From: Lachnospiraceae bacterium
GTDB lineage: Bacteria > Bacillota > Clostridia > Lachnospirales > Lachnospiraceae
Assembly: GCA_017450485.1 (NCBI GenBank)
Contig: JAFSTN010000048.1
Location: 1-59,969, forward strand
Direction of reading: 5' to 3'
DNA: 59,969 nucleotides
The notes beneath the pieces are model-generated. The model worked only from the letters and a program-made list of their open reading frames with translations, searched no databases and was not told where the DNA came from. The position numbers and the translations under genes are program-made. Shown in pieces: positions 53,770-59,969 of the stretch. Within the stretch, counting starts at the first letter, position 1; the number at the start of each line of letters is the position of its first letter.

Positions 53770-55287
53770 TTATTCTACAGCTTCTGTTTCGACTAACAGC
53801 ATGCCTTCCGAAATCATCTCCGGATCCTCGGTGATAATGACATCACCCGTGGCCAGGCCTTCGGTGATCTGTGCCATGGTGCCCGTGGATAGTCCGATAG
53901 TTACATCCACTCTTACGGCTCTGGAGTCTTCTCCGATGGTGTATACGTAATCTCCGTCAGTGTCGGCGCCGATGAATTCGTAGGGAACAACCGGAACGTT
54001 CTCGGCTTTGTCGGTATGTATCTTGAGAGCTGCCTCGGTTCCTAGGATTATGGTGTCATCGGGATCGTCTATGGTTACGATGGCTGCGACCATGGGGACT
54101 CCATTGGCATTCTTCGTGGCGGTACCGGAGATATGGGATACCTTGCCGGTATATGAGTTTCCGGCTATGGTTATATCTACGGACTGTCCTTCTTTGATGC
54201 GACCGATATCGCCTTTGGATATCTGCATATCGATCTGGACTTCATCGGTACTGGCTATGGTGATGAGCTTGGCACCCTTGGCTACAGTCTCGCCGGGATG
54301 TACGTTCAGTTCCGTTACCACACCATTGCATTCAGCGCTGATACCTGATGAAGCTTCCTCCACGTCTGCGATGGTTGCCTGTGTGTCGAGTGCGGAGAGA
54401 GATCTCTGGGCTTCGAGAGCCTCTTTGTCTCCGGAGGTCATTCTGGCATTTTCGGCTGATGCGGCTTCCGTGAGTCGTGTCTTTTCTTCTGCCAGATCGT
54501 TTATCTGCTTTTTCCATGAGAGGATCTCGGGATCGTAGGAGAGGGCATATTGTACTTCGCTTATCGACTCCTGAAGTGCAAGTGTCATCTGCTTATGCTT
54601 CTCATCATCGGTCGTTCTGTCCACCGGGGCGGTGTTGCCCTGGGCGGCATCAGTACTGTCAGATATGTTGTTCTGATCTACGTCCATGGTGCTCTTTTGC
54701 AGGTCGGTCAGAGTGCGCTGCATGCGAGCGGTCTTTTCCTCGATCCTTGCGTTCAGGGCATCGGTCTGGGCCGTGATCTCATCGAGTCGGTTCTCGATCT
54801 CCGTGAGACTCATACCGGTGACTCTGACCGAAGCCTTGGCATTTTTCTCCAATGAGGAGGAATAGTTTCCCTCTGCCTGGGCGGAAGTCAGGTCGGCCTT
54901 TTCCTTCAGCAGGGCCAGTTCATCCGGATCGTAAGCGATGAGCAGATCGCCTGTTTTGACGCGGTCGCCCACCTTGAGATTCATCTCGGATACGGGGGCG
55001 CCGATGACCGAATAGTATGTGTTTACGTTTGAACTGCTGACGTTGCCGCTGTAGCTTAAGATAACTTCTATGTCGTCGTTGGTCACGGCGTCCGTGGTGA
55101 CCGGGGTCGGCACTTCACGATTGCCTGCGATAACTCGATATAATATGAAAAGGACTGCCAGCGCGGCTATTATGATGAGGGCGATCTTGCCCTTAGTGAG
55201 TTTTTTGCGCGGCTTTTTCTCTTTCTTTTCTTTTTTCGCTGTTGATTCAGTCTTGATCTCTGTTTCGGTTTTGATTTCCTTTTCCAT
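53770..55287 (-). CDS. HlyD/MacA-like membrane fusion (adaptor) protein
   Basis: 505 residues. A Lys/Glu-rich N-terminal tail, one membrane helix (about 33-50), then a lipoyl half (SYSGNVSSSNVNTYYSV), a long coiled-coil hairpin (about 125-320), the second lipoyl half (GVVTELNVHPGETVAKGAKL) and a beta-barrel domain. In Gram-positive bacteria such adaptors serve MacB-type exporters of peptides or lipids. GAGGAG lies before the ATG. Confidence 0.92.
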   Translation of the reverse strand: MEKEIKTETEIKTESTAKKEKKEKKPRKKLTKGKIALIIIAALAVLFILYRVIAGNREVPTPVTTDAVTNDDIEVILSYSGNVSSSNVNTYYSVIGAPVSEMNLKVGDRVKTGDLLIAYDPDELALLKEKADLTSAQAEGNYSSSLEKNAKASVRVTGMSLTEIENRLDEITAQTDALNARIEEKTARMQRTLTDLQKSTMDVDQNNISDSTDAAQGNTAPVDRTTDDEKHKQMTLALQESISEVQYALSYDPEILSWKKQINDLAEEKTRLTEAASAENARMTSGDKEALEAQRSLSALDTQATIADVEEASSGISAECNGVVTELNVHPGETVAKGAKLITIASTDEVQIDMQISKGDIGRIKEGQSVDITIAGNSYTGKVSHISGTATKNANGVPMVAAIVTIDDPDDTIILGTEAALKIHTDKAENVPVVPYEFIGADTDGDYVYTIGEDSRAVRVDVTIGLSTGTMAQITEGLATGDVIITEDPEMISEGMLLVETEAVE

Positions 55288-55327
55288 ATCGTCTCCTCAA
55301 TCGTGTGTCGCTTCAGGGTGTGGTTTA

Positions 55328-56047
55328 TTATTCTTCGATGCTCGGATTGATCTTATCGTCTATGATGTGGCCGTCGCTGATCGTGATTATGCGTTTGGCC
55401 TGAGCGGCGATGCCGGGATCATGCGTGATGATGATGACCGTCCTGCCTTCCTCATAGAGGGAGTGGATCACGTTCATGATATCCCTGCTGGAAGCGCTGT
55501 CCAGATTACCGGTAGGCTCGTCCGCCAGAAGTATCGGCGGGGCCTGGGCTATGGCGCGCGCTATGGCAACTCTCTGCTGCTGTCCGCCGGAGAGCTCTCC
55601 GGGTTTATGATCCATGCGCTTGCCGAGTCCGACTTTCTCCAGAGCTGCTTTTGCCAGCTGATGACGCTGCCTGCGCGGGACCTTTCTGTATATCAGAGGT
55701 AACTCTACATTTTCGAATGCGGTGAGCGACTGTATCAGATTGAATCCCTGGAAGATGAAGCCGATCTCGCGGTTGCGTACATCGGACTGTTCGTCATCTG
55801 TCATGTGCGAGACATCCACCCCATGCAGCATATACGTGCCGCTGGTAGGTGTGTCCAGGCAGCCCAGCATATTCATCAGTGTGGATTTACCGGATCCGGA
55901 CTGGCCGATGATCGCAACGAACTCGCCTTCGTTGATGGTCAGTGATACATGATCGAGGGCCCGTACTTCATTTTCACCGGGGTTGTAGATCTTGCTGATG
56001 TCTGTGACCTGAACCAGTGCGGTAGTGTTTTGTGTCTGTGTGTCCAT
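55328..56047 (-). CDS. MacB/LolD-like ABC transporter ATPase
   Basis: 239 residues with Walker [10 protein letters not shown], signature [14 protein letters not shown], Walker [13 protein letters not shown] and the H-loop IITHD. The [24 protein letters not shown] region is characteristic of the LolD/MacB group. It is the first gene of the efflux operon. No two-component system is adjacent. Confidence 0.94.
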   Translation of the reverse strand: MDTQTQNTTALVQVTDISKIYNPGENEVRALDHVSLTINEGEFVAIIGQSGSGKSTLMNMLGCLDTPTSGTYMLHGVDVSHMTDDEQSDVRNREIGFIFQGFNLIQSLTAFENVELPLIYRKVPRRQRHQLAKAALEKVGLGKRMDHKPGELSGGQQQRVAIARAIAQAPPILLADEPTGNLDSASSRDIMNVIHSLYEEGRTVIIITHDPGIAAQAKRIITISDGHIIDDKINPSIEE

Positions 56048-56086
56048 AGTTATTATCTCTGTGCCGTTTTTTGCCTACAGTCATGA

Positions 56087-56130
56087 AGTATAGCACAATA
56101 CATCCGGTTAAACCTTAAGCAAATCTTAAA
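56087..56130 (-). promoter_or_regulatory. Efflux-operon promoter with a CiaR/OmpR-like direct repeat
   Basis: On the minus strand the -10 TATACT (56092-56087) is preceded by direct repeats TTTAAG (56130-56125), five bases, CTTAAG (56119-56114), and a GGTTTAACC palindrome (56114-56106) covering the -35 region. The -35 itself is a poor match. The layout suggests activation by an OmpR-family regulator; TTAAG-N5-TTAAG resembles the streptococcal CiaR box. Confidence 0.5.
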
Positions 56131-56176
56131 TCTTCGTTAATGTGAGCTTTTTATCGCGTTTAAGGGTGTTTATGGG

Positions 56177-56182
56177 TATAAT
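56177..56182 (+). promoter_or_regulatory. -10 element of the HD-GYP gene
   Basis: TATAAT at 56177-56182 with a weak -35. A single TTTAAG (56159-56164) lies between. The leader is about 38 bases and carries GGGAGG before the ATG at 56227. The 179-bp divergent gap 56048-56226 holds only these elements. Confidence 0.5.
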
Positions 56183-56226
56183 AGAGAAGACGAATTGGAG
56201 CATGTGGTGAGCTCCGGGAGGCCGGA

Positions 56227-57933
56227 ATGAATGTTGCTTATTATTTGGTGTTTTTCGTAATTTCCTGTATATTGACCGTCATCCTGACCGCCAGATGGCG
56301 TAAGAGGTTTGACGTGAATCTTCCTCTTATATTTCTGTGTGTTAATATCTGTAATCTGGGTTATGTACTGTATTACCTGTCCGGCGATCTTGAGGAGGCG
56401 GTCATCGCAAACAAGATCATATATCTGGGAGGCTGCTTTCTGCCGCTGCTGGTTCTTTTTCTGGTGATCAGACTGTGCCGGTTCAGGGTGAGCAGGTGGA
56501 TCAAGGCGGCGCTGCTGACTGTAACCATGATTATTTTTGCAGGAGCGATGACGACCGGTATATATCCGGTTTTCTATAAAAGCGTAGAGTACCGGCTTGT
56601 AGACGGGATAGTTTATCTGGATAAGAGATATACGATCTTTCATACCTTTTTCAATGTGATCCTGATCTCCTACTTCGTGGCGGGGCTGGTGCTGATGGTC
56701 TATACATCTGTCAAGCGCAAGGATGTATCCCATAAGGTGCTGGCGCTTCTGGTCCTTCCGGGCCTGATGTGCATAACGGGATTCTGGATCAGCAGGGTAA
56801 GCTCGACTTATGCCATCATGCCGGTGCTGTATGATGTTTCTCTGATCGTCTATCTGGTCATCATGCATAAGGTCAGTATGTATGACATCATAGATACCGG
56901 TATAGAGGCACTGGCCGAAGAGGGCGATACCGGCTTCGTATCACTGGATAGCAAACTCAATTATATGGGGTGCAATGAGACCGCTATGAAGATTCTGCCC
57001 GATCTGGCCAGGATCCAGGTGGATACACGTATCAAGGACTATCGCGGTTTCGAGGATACACTGCTGTACTGGCTCGCCGAATTCACAGATGAAGATAAAG
57101 ACGGTATCATCAAGGACCAGTTTACATATGAGACCGACGGCCGTTACTACTATGTGAATGTCAGCTATCTGATGGATAACGGACATCCCCGCGGATATCA
57201 GTTCTTCTTCATGGATAATACGAAGGAGCAGCGTTACATCCGGGAGATCAACGAGTATAACGAGACTCTGGAGGAAAAGGTAAAAGAGAAAACGGCTCAT
57301 ATCGTGGATATGCATAACCGGTTGGTGCTGGGGATGGCTACAATGGTCGAGAGTCGTGACAACTCCACCGGAGGCCATGTAAGGCGGACCAGTGACCTCG
57401 TCAGGATGCTGGTTGATAAGATCAGGCAGGATAATGTCCTGGATCTGGACGACGAATTCTGTGAGGATGTGATCAAAGCGGCGCCCATGCATGACCTGGG
57501 CAAGATCGCGGTCGATGATAAGATCCTCAGGAAGCCGGGCAGGTTCGAGCCGGAGGAGTTTGAGGAGATGAAGAAGCACGCCGCGGAGGGGGCACGCATC
57601 GTCCATGAGATACTCAAAGGTACAGAGGATAAGCTTTTCCGCAGGATCGCAGAGAATGTAGCGCATTTCCACCATGAGCGCTGGGACGGCTCGGGATATC
57701 CGCTGGGATTAAAGGGCGAAGATATCCCTCTGGAAGCCAGGATCATGGCCATAGCCGATGTATATGATGCGCTGGTCAGCAAGCGTGTATATAAGGAAAA
57801 GATGAGCTTCGAGAAAGCCGACAGCATCATTATGGAAGGAATGGGCAAACATTTCGATAAGAAACTTGAGAAGTATTATGTTGCGGCCAGACCGGAGTTT
57901 GAGGCATACTATATGCAGCTTGAGGATGAGTGA
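56227..57933 (+). CDS. Membrane HD-GYP phosphodiesterase-like signalling protein
   Basis: 568 residues. Seven N-terminal helices (1-~220) like the 7TM sensor of some histidine kinases, a PAS-like domain (~235-350), a short coiled coil and a C-terminal HD-GYP domain (from ~370). Motifs are GGHVRRTS (~383), HDLGK (~422) and HHERWDGSGYP (~481-491). HD-GYP proteins degrade cyclic di-GMP to GMP; activity here is likely but not proven. guaA lies directly downstream, which makes GMP. Confidence 0.9.
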   Translation: MNVAYYLVFFVISCILTVILTARWRKRFDVNLPLIFLCVNICNLGYVLYYLSGDLEEAVIANKIIYLGGCFLPLLVLFLVIRLCRFRVSRWIKAALLTVTMIIFAGAMTTGIYPVFYKSVEYRLVDGIVYLDKRYTIFHTFFNVILISYFVAGLVLMVYTSVKRKDVSHKVLALLVLPGLMCITGFWISRVSSTYAIMPVLYDVSLIVYLVIMHKVSMYDIIDTGIEALAEEGDTGFVSLDSKLNYMGCNETAMKILPDLARIQVDTRIKDYRGFEDTLLYWLAEFTDEDKDGIIKDQFTYETDGRYYYVNVSYLMDNGHPRGYQFFFMDNTKEQRYIREINEYNETLEEKVKEKTAHIVDMHNRLVLGMATMVESRDNSTGGHVRRTSDLVRMLVDKIRQDNVLDLDDEFCEDVIKAAPMHDLGKIAVDDKILRKPGRFEPEEFEEMKKHAAEGARIVHEILKGTEDKLFRRIAENVAHFHHERWDGSGYPLGLKGEDIPLEARIMAIADVYDALVSKRVYKEKMSFEKADSIIMEGMGKHFDKKLEKYYVAARPEFEAYYMQLEDE

Positions 57934-58015
57934 TACGTAGATACAGGACGAAGCGGGGCTTCGGGCCGGAAACTGCTTTGAGCCGGGTGTCGTATCGGAA
58001 AGGAATCGACAGATC

Positions 58016-59836
58016 ATGTCAGTAACCAAGGATCAGGAAAAGATCATAGTCATAGACTTCGGAGGTCAATATAATCAGCTGGTCGCAAGACGCGTCAGAG
58101 AGTGCAATGTCTATTGCGAGATATATTCATATAAGACACCGCTCGATCAGATCAGGGCGATGGGAGCAAAGGGGATAATCCTGACGGGTGGACCGAACAG
58201 CTGTTATGAAGACGGAGCTCCGACCGCTCCCCGCGAGCTGTTCGAACTCGGTATCCCGGTACTGGGACTATGCTACGGAGCCCAGCTTATGCAGCATGTG
58301 CTCGGCGGCCGTGTCGAGAGAGCTTCCGCCAGAGAGTATGGCAAGACCGAGGTTAAGGTAAATACAGCGAGTCCGCTGTTTGCGGGGATCGCGAGCAGGG
58401 GAGGATTGGATTCGGCTATGCGAACTGCTGCCGGAGCGACTGGCGGAGCTGATGTGGCTGCCGGTTCGACTGATGTTGCCGGAGCGACTGGCGGAACTGA
58501 TGTGGCTGCCGAGGTTTCCACGATCTGCTGGATGAGCCACTTCGACTATATAAGTAAGCTGGCGCCCGGATTCGAGACCGTGGCCTACACCGATAATTGC
58601 CCCGTAGCGGCTGCCCAGGATCGGTCGCGCGGACTTTATGCGATACAGTTCCACCCCGAAGTTCTGCATACCGTAGATGGTAAGCAGATGCTGTATAACT
58701 TCGTTCGTGGAGTCTGCGGATGCGCGGGAACATGGCGTATGGATTCCTTCGTGGAATCCTCCGTGAAGGAGATACGCGAGCGTGTTGGAGATGGCAAGGT
58801 GCTCCTTGCGCTTTCAGGCGGCGTGGATTCTTCCGTGCTTGCAGCGCTTCTGGCGCGTGCCATAGGCCCGCAGCTGACCTGTGTATTCGTTGACCATGGC
58901 CTGATGCGCAAGAATGAGGGCGATGAGGTTGAAGCCGTATTCGGTAAGGACGGAGACTTCGATATCAACTTCATACGCGTGAATGCAGCCGACCGATACT
59001 ATATCAAACTGGCCGGTGTGGATGAGCCTGAGCGCAAGCGCAAGATTATCGGCGAGGAGTTCATCCGTGTGTTTGAGGAAGAAGCGAAGAAGATAGGTAA
59101 AGTTGATTTTCTCGCGCAGGGTACGATATATCCGGATGTCGTTGAGTCCGGGCTGGGCGGTGAGAGCACCGTGATCAAGTCCCACCATAATGTAGGCGGT
59201 CTCCCCGATTATGTGGATTTCAAGGAGATAATCGAACCTCTGCGCGACCTGTTCAAGGATGAGGTTCGCAAGGTCGGTATTCAGCTCGGCATTCCGGATT
59301 ATCTGGTGAACCGCCAGCCATTCCCGGGCCCCGGTCTCGGTATCCGTATAGTAGGTGATGTGACTGCCGAGAAGATCCGCATGGTTCAGGATGCGGATGC
59401 GATCTACAGAGAAGAGATCGCTGCCGCCGCCGAGGAGTGGCGTGCATCGAACCTGCCGGCCGGATCGGATTCGGCTTCAAGGGCTTCAGTTACAGCAGCA
59501 GGTCATACAGAAGCAGCCAGAGGTGCAGCCGCACCTGTTGAGATCGGGCGCATGGATGCTACCGGCCGGATCAACCCGCCATGGATGCCCGATCAGTACT
59601 TTGCCGCCCTCACCAATATGCGCTCCGTCGGAGTGATGGGTGACGAGCGCACCTATGACTACGCGATCGCCCTCCGCGCTGTCAAGACCATCGACTTCAT
59701 GACCGCAGAAGCCGCCGATATCCCGTGGGAGATCCTTCAGAAGGTTATGAGTCGCATCATCAACGAGGTCCGCGGCGTCAACCGCGTCTTCTACGACCTC
59801 ACATCCAAGCCCCCCGGAACGATTGAGATGGAATAG
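58016..59836 (+). CDS. guaA: GMP synthase (glutamine-hydrolysing), with two insertions
   Basis: Converts XMP to GMP. The N-terminal glutaminase has the Cys in LGLCYGAQL and the FHPEV motif; the synthetase has the pyrophosphatase loop [18 protein letters not shown] and the C-terminal [10 protein letters not shown]. At 606 residues it is nearly 90 longer than the usual ~515. One insertion (~123-165) contains a 16-residue repeat ([16 protein letters not shown] and a variant). The second (~480-515) is Ala/Ser/Gly-rich. Both are in frame and lie outside the catalytic motifs. Confidence 0.96.
   Translation: MSVTKDQEKIIVIDFGGQYNQLVARRVRECNVYCEIYSYKTPLDQIRAMGAKGIILTGGPNSCYEDGAPTAPRELFELGIPVLGLCYGAQLMQHVLGGRVERASAREYGKTEVKVNTASPLFAGIASRGGLDSAMRTAAGATGGADVAAGSTDVAGATGGTDVAAEVSTICWMSHFDYISKLAPGFETVAYTDNCPVAAAQDRSRGLYAIQFHPEVLHTVDGKQMLYNFVRGVCGCAGTWRMDSFVESSVKEIRERVGDGKVLLALSGGVDSSVLAALLARAIGPQLTCVFVDHGLMRKNEGDEVEAVFGKDGDFDINFIRVNAADRYYIKLAGVDEPERKRKIIGEEFIRVFEEEAKKIGKVDFLAQGTIYPDVVESGLGGESTVIKSHHNVGGLPDYVDFKEIIEPLRDLFKDEVRKVGIQLGIPDYLVNRQPFPGPGLGIRIVGDVTAEKIRMVQDADAIYREEIAAAAEEWRASNLPAGSDSASRASVTAAGHTEAARGAAAPVEIGRMDATGRINPPWMPDQYFAALTNMRSVGVMGDERTYDYAIALRAVKTIDFMTAEAADIPWEILQKVMSRIINEVRGVNRVFYDLTSKPPGTIEME
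58429..58510 (+). repeat. 48-bp-period direct repeat inside guaA
   Basis: A 34-base unit (58429-58462) recurs at 58477-58510 with one difference, giving a 48-base period that preserves the reading frame. It encodes the Ala/Gly/Thr-rich insertion in the glutaminase domain. Confidence 0.85.
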
Positions 59837-59841
59837 AAACT

Positions 59842-59892
59842 AAATCCCCGAATAGCCTTTATTTACTAGGCTTTCGGGGATTTTCTTTTTTT
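59842..59892 (+). terminator. Terminator of guaA
   Basis: A stem of about 16 bp (59842-59858 with 59868-59883; CCCCGAA/TTCGGGG core) is followed by a T-rich run. It begins six bases after the stop. Beyond it (59893-59969) only two TGATACC copies 11 bases apart are visible. Confidence 0.85.
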
Positions 59893-59969
59893 GTGATACC
59901 TTTTTGATACCTGTTTATTCTTTTTATTGTCAGTAAGATTGCGATTTTAGGGCTGTACTCAGCGGGTAC

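Noticed and set aside
59859-59969. Minus-strand frame of 36 codons open to the right edge, overlapping the guaA terminator, with two TGATACC repeats
   Set aside because: It could be the end of a gene beyond the window, for example on a mobile element, but the fragment is short, A-rich and shows no motif.
1-59969. CRISPR arrays, prophage modules, restriction or toxin-antitoxin systems
   Set aside because: No array-like spaced repeats, phage genes or typical defence genes were seen in the reading frames.

Overview
The window looks like the chromosome of a low-to-mid GC Firmicute, most likely a member of the Lachnospiraceae (Clostridia). The reasons are the pfk-dnaX-ybaB-recR order, a DUF5711-type protein, a DUF1934 (YwiB-type) protein, the ispE-GntR pair, AGGAGG-type ribosome binding sites, many TGN-extended -10 promoters and a phosphofructokinase with GGNGT and PKTIDND motifs. 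The taxon is an inference; no rRNA is present.

Layout. 1-140: the tail of an IS3-family transposase and its right end. 190-432: a minus-strand tRNA-Ser(CGA) with its own promoter and hairpins. 502-5520: housekeeping genes on the plus strand (6-phosphofructokinase, dnaX, ybaB, recR, galM). 5534-7146: two membrane-associated proteins (DUF5711-like, CvpA-like). 7204-44064: a ~37 kb plus-strand surface-glycan locus. 44036-45681: the ispE-gntR operon (minus). 45817-48347: a DUF1934 protein, a membrane-anchored hypothetical protein and a secreted NlpC/P60 peptidase. 48406-56047: a six-gene minus-strand run with a MacAB-like efflux system followed by trkA and trkH. 56227-59836: a membrane HD-GYP protein and guaA.

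Glycan locus. It supplies nucleotide sugars (RffA-type aminotransferase, GNAT acetyltransferase, sugar N-formyltransferase, CapD/PglF-type 4,6-dehydratase, WbpO/TviB-type dehydrogenase, WbpP/TviC-type epimerase, two AsnB-type amidotransferases). It has two different initiating phosphoglycosyl transferases, one small PglC-like and one large WbaP-like. It encodes soluble glycosyltransferases (three GT4, two GT2, two GT11), a GtrA/GtrB pair with three multi-pass membrane proteins that could be GT-C transferases, decoration enzymes (acyltransferase 3, pyruvyl transferase, an ATP-grasp ligase), a PglK-like ABC flippase, a very large Wzy/WaaL-like protein and a GH88/105-type hydrolase. No MOP-family Wzx flippase and no Wzc/Wzz chain-length protein is seen. 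A plausible reading is a glycan rich in amidated or formylated amino-uronic acids and 4-amino-4,6-dideoxy sugars, exported by an ABC flippase and modified outside the membrane by a three-component Gtr-like system. The chemistry is inferred.

Regulation. Several genes (rffA, the GNAT gene, trkA) have an extended -10 element exactly six or seven bases before the ATG, which suggests leaderless mRNAs. A TTGTATACAA palindrome overlaps the ispE-gntR start site and probably mediates GntR autoregulation. A TTTAAG-N5-CTTAAG direct repeat, resembling a CiaR/OmpR-family box, lies at the -35 region of the efflux operon. GuaA carries two in-frame low-complexity insertions, one built from a 48-bp repeat.
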